Source: JBOZRQ01 sp050789255
GTDB taxonomy: Bacteria; Bacillota; Sulfobacillia; Symbiobacteriales; Symbiobacteriaceae
Assembly (NCBI GenBank): GCA_050789255.1
Contig: JBOZRQ010000060.1
Span: 62,001 to 126,000 of the forward strand
DNA: 64,000 nucleotides
Direction: 5' to 3'
The notes beneath the pieces were generated by a model. That model did no database searches and was not told the origin of the DNA. It saw only the letters and a program-made list of their open reading frames with translations. The position numbers and the translations under genes were made by a program. Positions 50,905-59,198 of this stretch are shown in pieces. Numbering within the stretch: the stretch's first letter is position 1; the number at the start of each line of letters is the position of its first letter.

Positions 50905-51339
50905 ATGCGAAAGCCGAGGGACCGACGTAACGGCCTCGTCTGGCGCCACCAGAAGGTGGAGATGGAGTGGGCAGTGGCTGCCGAGTGCGCGGACATGCTG
51001 GAACAGTCCCGGGTGTCGACGGAGGTAAACGGCAGGACGCGTGGCTTGTGCTACGTGCCGGGCTGCCAGGCTCCGATTGCCGCCTACCCCCACGCAATCC
51101 CGGTGTGGGAGAACGGCGTCCATGATGCGGTCAACCGAGCCGGCCTCTGCGCCGAACACCGAGACGACGCCCGCCGGGATGGCCCTGGGTCGACCCGAAA
51201 CCAGGCCTACCGGCTCCAACTGCAGGCGTGGCTGATCGACTGGTACAGCGAGCGCGGGATACCTCGGGAACTGTGGTTCGCCATGGCCACCGGGCAGGTT
51301 GAGCTCGAACGACGGGGCGAGGGGGCAGCGCCGGCGTGA
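50905..51339 (+). CDS. Hypothetical protein with possible zinc knuckle
   Basis: 144 aa. CYVPGCQAP ... LCAEHRDDAR (Cys, Cys, Cys, His) looks like an HNH-adjacent or zinc-binding module; the rest is helical. Not recognised. ATG 50905 after GAGGGTGAG; overlaps the methyltransferase start by 4 bp. Confidence 0.65.
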   Translation: MRKPRDRRNGLVWRHQKVEMEWAVAAECADMLEQSRVSTEVNGRTRGLCYVPGCQAPIAAYPHAIPVWENGVHDAVNRAGLCAEHRDDARRDGPGSTRNQAYRLQLQAWLIDWYSERGIPRELWFAMATGQVELERRGEGAAPA

Positions 51340-52070
51340 TCTCCAACGTGATCCTGAACCGAGATAGCCGGGATCTGTCCCCAATCCCTGAAGGTGTTGT
51401 TGACCTGGTCGTGACCAGCCCGCCCTACAACGTGGGCATTCGTTACGCCACCCACGACGATTGCATGAGCCTGGAGGATTACCTCGACATGCTGGAGGCA
51501 GTCTTCCGGGAGTGCTATCGGGTGATGAAGGTCGGCGCCCGAATCGCCGTCAACGTGGCCGGGGTCGACCGCCAGCCCTACCTCCCGCTGCAGGCCCATA
51601 TAACCACGCGGCTCTTGGAGATCGGCTTCCACATGCGTGGCGAAGTGATCTGGGACAAGGGTCCTTCGGTAGGCCAGTCCAGCGCCTGGGGCAGCTGGCG
51701 AAGCCCGGCCAACCCGACCCTGCGGGATGTTCATGAGTACATCCTGATCTTCTCTAAGGGCAAGTTTGGCCGGGTCAATGACGGTGAGGCCTCAATCACG
51801 GCGGAGGAGTTCGTGGAGTACACCCGTTCGGTCTGGGAGTTCCCAACGGTCAGCGCCAAGAAGGTTGGGCACCCGGCGCCCTTCCCGATCGAACTGCCGA
51901 GCCGACTGATCAAGCTCTACACGTACAAGGGTGACCTGGTTCTGGACCCGTTCAACGGTAGCGGCACCACCTGCCGGTCGGCGCAACTACTCGGCCGCCG
52001 GTGGATCGGTGTCGACAAGGACCCGGGCTATTGCGAGCTCGCGACAAGACATCTCGCTAAGGAGGCCTAG
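51336..52070 (+). CDS. DNA methyltransferase (amino-group, beta type)
   Basis: 244 aa. Catalytic motif IV TSPPYN at residues 27-32, SAM motif I DPFNGSGTT near residues 203-211, in the order IV...I of beta-class N4-cytosine/N6-adenine enzymes. SPPY suggests N4-cytosine more than N6-adenine, but that is not firm. No restriction enzyme adjoins; likely a phage orphan methylase for self-protection. Confidence 0.92.
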   Translation: MISNVILNRDSRDLSPIPEGVVDLVVTSPPYNVGIRYATHDDCMSLEDYLDMLEAVFRECYRVMKVGARIAVNVAGVDRQPYLPLQAHITTRLLEIGFHMRGEVIWDKGPSVGQSSAWGSWRSPANPTLRDVHEYILIFSKGKFGRVNDGEASITAEEFVEYTRSVWEFPTVSAKKVGHPAPFPIELPSRLIKLYTYKGDLVLDPFNGSGTTCRSAQLLGRRWIGVDKDPGYCELATRHLAKEA

Positions 52071-52073
52071 AAC

Positions 52074-52937
52074 ATGGCGAAGGACACCAACCAGCCTGAA
52101 TTTGAGATCAACACCGAGGGCGGCGCCCCGGAGGAAGAGGAGCAGCTCGACGAGGAGCAGGAGGAAGGAGAGCCTGAGTGCGAGCCTGAGGAGGCGTCAG
52201 GCAAGGGCGATAAGCCGAAGAAGGCCCAGGCCAAAGTGAAAGCCGATCACACCTCCGCTACCCCGGCGCCCGCCACCAAGACGACGACCACAGTGCCGGC
52301 CGCCCAGTCGTGGACCTACCCGTTTAGCATCCGGTACGCCTCCGAGATCCTGTGGAACCTGACTGGTTTCGTGGACGGCAGGGCCTACACGGCTGACGAG
52401 ATCAAAGAGGTGCTGATCCAGAACGACTTCTTTGAGTTCCGGGATACCCAGGTGGAATTCAAGTACCACGCTGAATCGAACGTGCTGCTCATTAATATTA
52501 AGGGTTCGGTTAAGGGTGGGCAGGCTGCGGAAGCGGGCGTCAAGCTGACGCCCGCCCTCCTGGAGAAGGTTGAGGAATTCTTCGCCGGCATGTATGCGCT
52601 CCACGGCTCCGAGGCCCGGGTGTTGGTCTACCGCAATGAGGCGGGCGCTCTGGTCCCAGTGGTGCCGCCGCAGGATGTGACTCGGGGAAGCGTGCGGTGT
52701 GATGTCGACCTGAGTGTTGTTCAAGACGGGCACATTTGGGATCTGGCTTTCGACCTCCACTCACACCACGAGATGGGCGCCTTCTGGTCTCCGACCGACA
52801 GTGCGAATGAGCGCATCCGAGGTGTGACCTTCGGGGTGTTCTCGTGGAAGGGAGGACAGCGCACCCGGCTGTTCCGCCGCTTCACTGGCCACGACTTTGA
52901 GTATCTCCAGGTCGCCGAGGTGGTAGTCGATGGCTAA
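52074..52937 (+). CDS. JAMM/MPN peptidase with upstream Gly-Gly-ended domain (PRTRC-A-like)
   Basis: 287 aa in three parts. Residues 1-75 acidic then Ala/Lys/Thr-rich and disordered. Residues ~78-149 a small alpha/beta segment (FSIRYASEILWNLTGFVDGRAYTADEI ... VLLINIKGSVKGG) ending at Gly148-Gly149. Residues 150-287 a JAB domain with His229-x-His231-x7-Ser239-x2-Asp242 (LHSHHEM then SPTD), the JAMM zinc-protease motif. JAMM proteases remove ubiquitin-like modifiers after Gly-Gly. The middle segment could be a ubiquitin-like module of PRTRC-C type; this is inference. GGAGG before ATG 52074; overlaps the E1-like gene. Confidence 0.8.
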   Translation: MAKDTNQPEFEINTEGGAPEEEEQLDEEQEEGEPECEPEEASGKGDKPKKAQAKVKADHTSATPAPATKTTTTVPAAQSWTYPFSIRYASEILWNLTGFVDGRAYTADEIKEVLIQNDFFEFRDTQVEFKYHAESNVLLINIKGSVKGGQAAEAGVKLTPALLEKVEEFFAGMYALHGSEARVLVYRNEAGALVPVVPPQDVTRGSVRCDVDLSVVQDGHIWDLAFDLHSHHEMGAFWSPTDSANERIRGVTFGVFSWKGGQRTRLFRRFTGHDFEYLQVAEVVVDG

Positions 52938-53637
52938 GCCCAAAACGTGCGTCATCATCGTGGGGGCCGGCGGGATCGGCAGTGCACTGTATCAGGATCT
53001 CTGCCGGTTCCTAGCGCACGACATCGACATTCACCTGCTCGATGGTGATTCCGTAGAGGGCAAGAACGTCCAGCGCCAGATGTTCAGCAAGAAGCACCTG
53101 GGCCGTAACAAGGCGCAGTGCCTTGTGGAGACAGCGTCCACGGCCCTCGGCCGGAGCGGACTGTACTTTCACGGGCAGTACCTGGAGAGCCCGGAGCAGC
53201 TCAAGCAGATGGCCCGGCATTACGCCAAAGTCATCCTGGTGGGGGCGGTGGACAACCATCCGGCCCGGCGTGTGATGGAGGCGTTTGCCAGCGATTGGAT
53301 GGACCACGAGTACCACGAGCGGGACGTTTACTATGTCGACTGCGCCAACGGCGAGAACAAGGGCGAAGTCGTAGCGGTCTATGCGGATGGTCCAACCGAA
53401 CTGCGCGGCACGCTCCGGTCGGGGTTCGACCAGACCGTGCTCACCGACACCAGCGGAGATCCGACAAAGGCCTCGTGCAATCAGCAACTGGACGCCGGCA
53501 ACATTCAGACGTTGTTCACCAACCGGAAGGCTGCCATCATCGCACTGGAGTTGATCGGCGCCTTCCTTAACGGAGATATCCGGACCGGGATCATCTACTT
53601 CCGTGAGTGCACCACGGCCAGGCTGAAGGCGGTGTAA
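52930..53637 (+). CDS. E1/ThiF-like adenylyltransferase
   Basis: 235 aa. Rossmann-type ATP site VIIVGAGGIGSAL, HLLDGDSVEGKNVQRQMFSKKHLGRNKA (the E1 Asp and Arg contacts), and PTKASCNQQLDAGNIQTLFTNRKAA, matching the conserved Cys-to-Gln/Asn segment of PRTRC ThiF proteins. It should adenylate the C-terminus of a ubiquitin-like protein. It lacks a separate catalytic-Cys or UFD domain. Overlaps the JAMM gene by 8 bp. Confidence 0.88.
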   Translation: MAKPKTCVIIVGAGGIGSALYQDLCRFLAHDIDIHLLDGDSVEGKNVQRQMFSKKHLGRNKAQCLVETASTALGRSGLYFHGQYLESPEQLKQMARHYAKVILVGAVDNHPARRVMEAFASDWMDHEYHERDVYYVDCANGENKGEVVAVYADGPTELRGTLRSGFDQTVLTDTSGDPTKASCNQQLDAGNIQTLFTNRKAAIIALELIGAFLNGDIRTGIIYFRECTTARLKAV

Positions 53638-53643
53638 AGCCAA

Positions 53644-54315
53644 ATGGATCTCCGGAAGTGGTTCTGGTTGCAGGACAAACCGAGATCGTCCAGCTGGGAG
53701 AAAACCGTGGCATGCATCCCGGCCAGTGAGTACCGGTGCCCCACGGTGATGAGGGTCTTCCTGGCGGGGACCAGCTACGGATTCAGGCTCACAGACCTGG
53801 GAGGCTACCCAACTGAGACCCTGCGAGTAATGGTCTCGGCCATGGGCGCAGAGCTTTGCCAGACGGAAGACCTTCCCAAAGAAGAACGGCACCGGTTCAC
53901 GGATCTGAAGGGCGGCAAGGTCGACCCGATCTTTAACGGCCGTTGGTTCATCCGCAACATCTCGACCCGCCTCCGCCACGAGGGAAGTGGTGCCCGATGT
54001 ACATACAGCTGGCCGTGGCACATGTTCAAGACCGACAAGCACCTCGGTCTGATGAATAAGCAGATCACAGAACATACCACCGAGGGGCCGAGACGCCGTT
54101 GGCGTTACCTTGTGGTCTGCCCGCCTGACTGGCACCTCAACCCCTATGTCTACGAGGGCCTATGCCACTGGCACGGGGACCACATTCCACGTCGGTATTG
54201 GGACAGTTACGAGTTCCTTGGGTGGGTGCAGTCGGCCGGGCGCGACGCCGCCCAGGCGTGGAAGGCGGTGAGCCGAACCGATGGACATGCGCAAGTGGTT
54301 CTTGATGCAGGATAG
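53644..54315 (+). CDS. Uncharacterised protein, tandem paralog 1
   Basis: 223 aa, family not recognised. Shares with the next gene the order DLRKWFWLQD, ASEYRCPTVMRVFLAGT, ETLRVMVSAMGAELCQTEDLPKEER, and a CPPDWHLNPYVYEG block. Cytoplasmic, Trp-rich. Lies between the E1-like and E2-like genes, so a part in the same cassette is possible. Overlaps its paralog by 35 bp. Confidence 0.72.
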   Translation: MDLRKWFWLQDKPRSSSWEKTVACIPASEYRCPTVMRVFLAGTSYGFRLTDLGGYPTETLRVMVSAMGAELCQTEDLPKEERHRFTDLKGGKVDPIFNGRWFIRNISTRLRHEGSGARCTYSWPWHMFKTDKHLGLMNKQITEHTTEGPRRRWRYLVVCPPDWHLNPYVYEGLCHWHGDHIPRRYWDSYEFLGWVQSAGRDAAQAWKAVSRTDGHAQVVLDAG

Positions 54316-55033
54316 GCAGCTAATACCGGACTTCCGTAACGTGATCAAGCACGTGCCGGGTAGCGAGTACCGGAGCCCCAGTGTTCTGCGCCTGTTCCTG
54401 GCGGGCACCCAGTGCGACTTCAAGCTCACCACCCATGAAGGACAACCGACACCAGCACTACGTGTGATGGCCGAAATCATGGGGGCTCAGCTCTGCCAAC
54501 GTAAAGACCTTCCCGACGAGGAACGCAAAGGCTTCGGTCTGGCGGAGCCGACCTTGATGAACACCTTCGATGACAGTTGGTGGCTGCGGGGGATCACCGA
54601 TCGGGTGAGGGCTGCACAAGCGGCAACCGCCATGCCCATGGGTCGCGACAAGTGGCACCTAGACTTCCTGCCGGGTCTGGACGGCGCCTATATCACCTAC
54701 AAAGAGGACGGGAAACGGAGAAAGCGCCAATGCTGGATTGCCGTTTGCCCGATCGATTGGGAGATGAATCACCATGTCTACAAGGGGATCTGGTTCTGGA
54801 CCCGAGAGAGTCTTGGACCTCCCGAGAAGTTCAGAGGCTTCGGAGGGGCGCCCTGGCCTGACGCGTATGCGTTGCTTCGAGAAGATCCGACTCTTAGACC
54901 CGGTGCAGGTGCGGGAGCAGCAGGCCGACCGGTTGAAGCAACACGTGCCGCTCAGGCGCAAGGCGTACTCGAAGCTCCTGTCGGTTTTCAATACGGCCCA
55001 GCAGAAGGGCCACACGCTGCGGCAGGTGCTTGA
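54281..55033 (+). CDS. Uncharacterised protein, tandem paralog 2
   Basis: 250 aa. Homologous to the preceding protein (DMRKWFLMQD, GSEYRSPSVLRLFLAGT, ALRVMAEIMGAQLCQRKDLPDEER, CPIDWEMNHHVYKG). After about residue 205 it turns into Ala/Gly/Pro-rich sequence while another frame becomes protein-like (54867 gene), so the last ~45 residues may be an overlap artefact or the mark of a frameshift. Confidence 0.65.
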   Translation: MDMRKWFLMQDRQLIPDFRNVIKHVPGSEYRSPSVLRLFLAGTQCDFKLTTHEGQPTPALRVMAEIMGAQLCQRKDLPDEERKGFGLAEPTLMNTFDDSWWLRGITDRVRAAQAATAMPMGRDKWHLDFLPGLDGAYITYKEDGKRRKRQCWIAVCPIDWEMNHHVYKGIWFWTRESLGPPEKFRGFGGAPWPDAYALLREDPTLRPGAGAGAAGRPVEATRAAQAQGVLEAPVGFQYGPAEGPHAAAGA

Positions 55034-55223
55034 TGACCTGAACACACGGGCGGAGACTGATCCCGAGGCGGCGCTGCTCCTCCGAGATCTCTGGGAGGTC
55101 AGCAATATCACAGAGAGCGCCATCGCCCAGCATCACAGACCGGACAAGGATGCCGAGGCCTTGATGAAGGCGGCGAAGCAACTGTTGGCCAGACCATTTG
55201 GCGGCGAGGAGGTGCTGTTTTGA
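54867..55223 (+). CDS. Hypothetical helical protein
   Basis: 118 aa, helical (REQQADRLKQHVPLRRKAYSKLL ... ESAIAQHHRPDKDAEALMKAAKQLL). ATG 54867 has no good ribosome site, and the gene overlaps its upstream neighbour by 167 bp. It may be translated by coupling or as a frameshift extension. Overlaps the E2-like gene by 4 bp. Confidence 0.62.
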   Translation: MRCFEKIRLLDPVQVREQQADRLKQHVPLRRKAYSKLLSVFNTAQQKGHTLRQVLDDLNTRAETDPEAALLLRDLWEVSNITESAIAQHHRPDKDAEALMKAAKQLLARPFGGEEVLF

Positions 55224-55870
55224 GCGGGACCATTCTAATCCCGGAACTCGACCTGGAGCAGATGGGAACGGGCTTCATGTGGGTAACCAAGCAGGACGAG
55301 AAGGGGCCGCAGAGGGGCCTGATGCCGGTATCCGAGGTGTGCGATACCATGCGCGAGCTCCTGAACTGGGAGGCAGCTGGCAGGCATGTTAAGCTCGTCA
55401 GCCGGTTCGTCGAGTCGGATCTGCTGGCCTTCGGGCAGAATGGCGGTCGTTGGCTGGCGGTCAAGGAGATTTCGCCGTCGACCTACTACCTTGTCACCAG
55501 GGCACCCGAACCGTACCAGGTGCATCTACCGCGGCTGCTAGTGGTCGTCAGCAACCACGGGGCGCCCCGGATCTTCTGGACACCTGAGGAGCGCATTGAG
55601 GTCAATACCAAGCTGTACCCGCTAATGATCGGCAATACCTACGCCACGGGTGCAGTCTGTCTGGGCAACACGGGACTAAAGTGCAGCGCCCCAGACGAGA
55701 TCGACAAGTACATTCGGCAGGTTATTGAGGCGCCGGCGCCCTACCTGGTGGACCATGCGGCCGGCAAGGACATTGACAAGCTCTACCGAGCCCTTGCCAA
55801 GCGGTGGGCGCCCGGGCTCGGAAAGAAGCACGGCATAACCGTGAATAAACTCTTCGCCGAGCTGCGCTAG
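55220..55870 (+). CDS. E2-like protein (PRTRC-B/Prok-E2 family D-like)
   Basis: 216 aa. The C-terminal half has IFWTPEERIEVNTKLYPLMIGNTYATGAVCLGN with Cys147 as candidate catalytic Cys. The pattern N-x-Y-x-x-G-x-V-C-x-G followed by EIDKYIRQVIEAP matches prokaryotic E2 family D proteins (PRTRC protein B) as I know them. It would accept an activated ubiquitin-like protein from the E1-like enzyme. TTG 55220 overlaps the previous stop. Confidence 0.68.
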   Translation: MSGTILIPELDLEQMGTGFMWVTKQDEKGPQRGLMPVSEVCDTMRELLNWEAAGRHVKLVSRFVESDLLAFGQNGGRWLAVKEISPSTYYLVTRAPEPYQVHLPRLLVVVSNHGAPRIFWTPEERIEVNTKLYPLMIGNTYATGAVCLGNTGLKCSAPDEIDKYIRQVIEAPAPYLVDHAAGKDIDKLYRALAKRWAPGLGKKHGITVNKLFAELR

Positions 55871-55881
55871 GTGAGGTCATG

Positions 55882-55992
55882 ATGCACTGGTATGGCGGCT
55901 ATCTCGTTCACCGGCTGAAAGGGCGCTGGCTTATCGCCCGGTGGCGGCGAGGCCGAGGCCGGCTGTCGCGCCGGGACTTCGAGTCACGGTAA
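55882..55992 (+). CDS. Basic micropeptide
   Basis: 36 aa, Arg/Trp-rich (MHWYGGYLVHRLKGRW then RWRRGRGRLSRR). GTGAGG lies 5 bases before ATG 55882. May be real or chance; no homology seen. Confidence 0.35.
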   Translation: MHWYGGYLVHRLKGRWLIARWRRGRGRLSRRDFESR

Positions 55993-56069
55993 CCATTGTT
56001 TACGGAGGAGCCGGCGCCGTCCACAGTACCACGGCCTCGAAGTTCCAGCAAGACTAAGGGGGTTGGACC

Positions 56070-56459
56070 GTGTCGACCGACCAGCAGGAGGCGACGTTGG
56101 AGCAGGTATTGGCATCACTCCGCAACCTCCGTGTTCGGCATGTCGGCCTGGAGTATGACCTGCAGGGGCAGATCGCCCAGCGACTGGAGGCAGACGGGAT
56201 CCCGTTCAGCAGGGAACACCAACTGGGTCCTCGGGCCCGGATCGACTTCCTGGTCGCCGGCGGGATCGGCATCGAAGTCAAGAGGGGTAAGCCGAACTCC
56301 GGGGACGTGATGGCCCAGGTGGAGCGGTACGCCAAGTTCGACGCAGTCGGCGCCCTGGTGATCGTGGTGGAGCGCAATGTGTTCAAGTACGACCGGTCCA
56401 CCAACGGGAAGCCGGTCCACTATGTAGCCCTTAACAAGCTGTGGGGGATCTCTCTGTGA
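56070..56459 (+). CDS. PD-(D/E)xK nuclease-like phage protein
   Basis: 129 aa. Core ARIDFLVAGGIGIEVKRGK gives the D...E-x-K nuclease motif, with FSREHQLGP before and QVERYAKFDAVGALVIVV after. Likely a small VRR-NUC/RecB-like nuclease acting with the helicase encoded next to it, a pair often found in phages. GTG 56070 after AAGGGGG. Overlaps the helicase start. Confidence 0.82.
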   Translation: MSTDQQEATLEQVLASLRNLRVRHVGLEYDLQGQIAQRLEADGIPFSREHQLGPRARIDFLVAGGIGIEVKRGKPNSGDVMAQVERYAKFDAVGALVIVVERNVFKYDRSTNGKPVHYVALNKLWGISL

Positions 56460-58225
56460 ACGCTGCGAGGCTGCCGCTCTACCTGACCGCCCCGGACATC
56501 TCGGGTCCTACCTACGGAAAGGTCTGGTTCGACCAGAAACAGGATGCCTGGGTGATCCAGGCCGAGCCGGCCGTTATGGAGATGGCGAAGCGGGTGTTTC
56601 CCGGGTGTCGGAGCTGGGATCACGACAAGCTGAAGTTCCCGGCCACGAAGCGGGCCGCCGGCGATCTAAATTGGCTGATGCTCCGGTACCCGCTGCTGAT
56701 CGAGAGCCCGGAACGGTTCGTTGATGACCGCCTAAAGGCCATCAACCACGCGATGAGGCGGGACGATGCCCGCACCCTGCGACCGATCTCCGTTCCTCTG
56801 ACCTTCCTGGGGAATCTGTTCCCGTTCCAGAAGGACGGCGCAGCCTTCCTGGTGACAAACGAGCGCTGCCTGCTGGCCGACGACATGGGCCTCGGCAAGA
56901 CGGTCACAACGCTGGCTGCCATGGCGACAGCCGAAGCCCTCCCGGCGCTCCTGGTGGTCCCGACGAACGTGCAGCTCCAGTGGCGCCGGCAGGTCGGCAA
57001 CTTCCTCGACCTGCCGACACCCGGGCAGGCCCGGCTGGCCGAGACGGCGGAGGAACGCAGTGAGCGAATGGTCCACATCATCCGCGGCCGGAAGCCTTAC
57101 GAGCTGCCCGACCGCCCCATCTACGTCATTCACTATGGGCTCATCGCCGACTGGTACAAGGCCCTACTGGACAAGGGGCTCCGGCTGATCGTCTTCGACG
57201 AGATCCAGGAGCTCCGCCACACCGGCACGATGAAGTACACCGCTGCCTCTGACTTGTCTGGAGCCGCACGGTTCGTGTGGGGACTGTCAGGCACGCCGAT
57301 CTACAACTACGGCGACGAGATGTGGTCGATTACCAACATCTTGGAGTATCACTGCCTGGGCGACAGGGATTCGTACACCAAAGAGTGGTGCACCGGGTAC
57401 GGGGGCAAGGTGGTTGCTAAGCCGGGCGTGCTAGGCGACTACCTCCGCCGTGAAGGCCTGATGATCCGCCGGCGGAAGGCCGACGTGCAAGACCAACTCC
57501 CGCCCAAGCGCCGAGTGGTCCACGTTGTGGAGTATGACGAGAGCAGCTACAACCGCCTGATCGCCCAGGCTGTGGCCCTTGCCGAAGGGTACGGGGACAT
57601 CAAGGACTGGCACGAAAAGGGCCTAGCCAAGCGGCAAATTGAGGGCGGCGCCCGGAAGGCCACGGGCGTGTCCAAGGCGCCGTATGTGGCGGCTTTCGTC
57701 CGCACGTTGCTGGAGGCGGGGGAACGGGTACTGTTGTTCGCCTACCACCATCAGGTACACGGCATCCTCGCCGAAGAGCTGATCGACTTCTCTCCCGTGC
57801 GGATCACGGGCGAGGAGACCCAGAAGGAGAAGGACGCGGCGATCTCGGCTTTCGCTGACGGTCGGACGAATCTCGTTCAGCTTTCGCTCCGATCGACAGC
57901 GGGCCTCGACCGCCTGCAGGGGCGAGGCACCTGCGTGGTCTTCGCCGAGCTGGACTGGTCACCAGCGATACACGCCCAGTGCGAAGATCGCCTCCACCGC
58001 TTAGGGGTGGATCAAGGCCTCGATTCGATCCTCTGCTACTACATGGTCACGGACACAGGGATGGACGAAACCATGCAGGAGGCCCTCGGCCTGAAGATAG
58101 GGCAGTTCGTGGGGATCATGGGCGACAAGGTGGAGACGGAGGCCGACAGGGTCCTGTCCCAGCAGGCGGCCGAAAGGCATCTCGACCGGGTTATTCAGAG
58201 GTTAGCGCAGTTGAGAAGTGCTTAA
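56456..58225 (+). CDS. SNF2-family DNA helicase/ATPase
   Basis: 589 aa. Helicase motif I ADDMGLGKTVTTLAA, Ia LLVVPTNVQLQW, II (DExx) VFDEIQEL, III WGLSGTPIYNYGDE, IV-VI in the second half (ERVLLFAYHHQVHG, STAGLDRLQGRG, QCEDRLHRLGVDQ). The N-terminal 100 residues resemble HARP-like DNA-binding parts of phage SNF2 proteins. GTG 56456 overlaps the nuclease stop (GTGA). Confidence 0.93.
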   Translation: MNAARLPLYLTAPDISGPTYGKVWFDQKQDAWVIQAEPAVMEMAKRVFPGCRSWDHDKLKFPATKRAAGDLNWLMLRYPLLIESPERFVDDRLKAINHAMRRDDARTLRPISVPLTFLGNLFPFQKDGAAFLVTNERCLLADDMGLGKTVTTLAAMATAEALPALLVVPTNVQLQWRRQVGNFLDLPTPGQARLAETAEERSERMVHIIRGRKPYELPDRPIYVIHYGLIADWYKALLDKGLRLIVFDEIQELRHTGTMKYTAASDLSGAARFVWGLSGTPIYNYGDEMWSITNILEYHCLGDRDSYTKEWCTGYGGKVVAKPGVLGDYLRREGLMIRRRKADVQDQLPPKRRVVHVVEYDESSYNRLIAQAVALAEGYGDIKDWHEKGLAKRQIEGGARKATGVSKAPYVAAFVRTLLEAGERVLLFAYHHQVHGILAEELIDFSPVRITGEETQKEKDAAISAFADGRTNLVQLSLRSTAGLDRLQGRGTCVVFAELDWSPAIHAQCEDRLHRLGVDQGLDSILCYYMVTDTGMDETMQEALGLKIGQFVGIMGDKVETEADRVLSQQAAERHLDRVIQRLAQLRSA

Positions 58226-58266
58226 TGGCCGGAAGTATTTTAGGTAGCGTTCAAGGAGTGATACGC

Positions 58267-58461
58267 GTGGACTTCACGGCGGCATGGGATCAAGCGCAGG
58301 CAGCCCTTCGCGATATGGCCAAAGCACTCGCTGGGTACCACCAAGACTTAGTCGCCAACGGTTTTACTCGCTCAGAGGCCTTGGCGCTGGTTGTCAATTA
58401 CCAGCAGACCATGCTCGGCCGGCCTTCGGGTATTGGCGAGGGGAAGGAAAGGGGCGAGTGA
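58267..58461 (+). CDS. Small hypothetical phage protein
   Basis: 64 aa helical protein (AWDQAQAALRDMAKALAGYHQDL ... SEALALVVNYQQTML), of a type common in phages but without known role. GTG 58267 follows AAGGAGTG; an ATG at 58225 overlapping the helicase stop is the alternative. Confidence 0.65.
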   Translation: MDFTAAWDQAQAALRDMAKALAGYHQDLVANGFTRSEALALVVNYQQTMLGRPSGIGEGKERGE

Positions 58462-58465
58462 CGAC

Positions 58466-58822
58466 GTGACAATGCCGTTACCGCCACTCAACGAGCTCCG
58501 TCCGGAGGTGGCCGCCTTCGCTCGGCTCATGGAGGCGCAGCTCCGCAAGAACGATCAGAAGGGCAATTGGAAGAACTGGGATGAGCGGGCTGGTCTCGCC
58601 AGCGCTCATCGGAAAATCGTGGACGTGGCCAGCGTCATACACCCCATGAAGTTCAACAGGCAGTCGGAATACGATCGTGAGTATGTCGCCGCTAAGTGTG
58701 CGGACGCTGCCAACTACATGATGATAGTGGCCGACCTAGCGGGAGGGTTACAACTTCCGCCAGCGCCCGAGATTGCAGAGGAGGTTACCGCACATGCAGG
58801 AAACGACGAAGATCCTTCTTGA
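58466..58822 (+). CDS. Hypothetical phage protein (MazG-like/DUF-type helical)
   Basis: 118 aa. Pattern EVAAFARLMEAQLRKNDQKGNWKNW ... EYVAAKCADAANYMMIVADL, a layout often annotated in phages as nucleotide pyrophosphohydrolase-related (helical, with E/D-rich ends). Assignment weak. GTG 58466 chosen; ATG 58472 possible. Confidence 0.65.
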   Translation: MTMPLPPLNELRPEVAAFARLMEAQLRKNDQKGNWKNWDERAGLASAHRKIVDVASVIHPMKFNRQSEYDREYVAAKCADAANYMMIVADLAGGLQLPPAPEIAEEVTAHAGNDEDPS

Positions 58823-59198
58823 CCAGCTGGTGAAGCTGAACGCCCAGCCGGAGAACACGATCATCGAGTGGGCGCTGAAGGGCCTGGCCAGCAAGTCAAT
58901 CCAACTAACGGAAGCCTACTCGGGTACCAAGGCCCTGACGTTCATGGTTTCGTACACGATGCACGCTGATGGCGGTGACGAAGTTGTTGAGGGCCACGGG
59001 CGGTTCCGCTCGGAGGAGGAAGCGCAACGGTACCTGCCGATGTTCAAGGCGCACCTGAAGGCCTGCGGTGGGTACGAGGCAGGGGCCTCAGTGAGCATCT
59101 GCACTGTCGACGAGCTGGCCGGCTGGCAACAGGAGGTGGCAGCTGCAAACGCTGAGCGCAAGGCGGCCTGGCAGGAACTCCATGGGGAAGGGGCGTGA
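58794..59198 (+). CDS. Hypothetical phage protein
   Basis: 134 aa, mixed alpha/beta, ends with a helix rich in Ala/Glu. Not recognised. GAGGAGG 9 bases before ATG 58794; the ribosome-site region carries a partial parS-like sequence TACCGCACATGC (58786-58797). Confidence 0.68.
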   Translation: MQETTKILLDQLVKLNAQPENTIIEWALKGLASKSIQLTEAYSGTKALTFMVSYTMHADGGDEVVEGHGRFRSEEEAQRYLPMFKAHLKACGGYEAGASVSICTVDELAGWQQEVAAANAERKAAWQELHGEGA

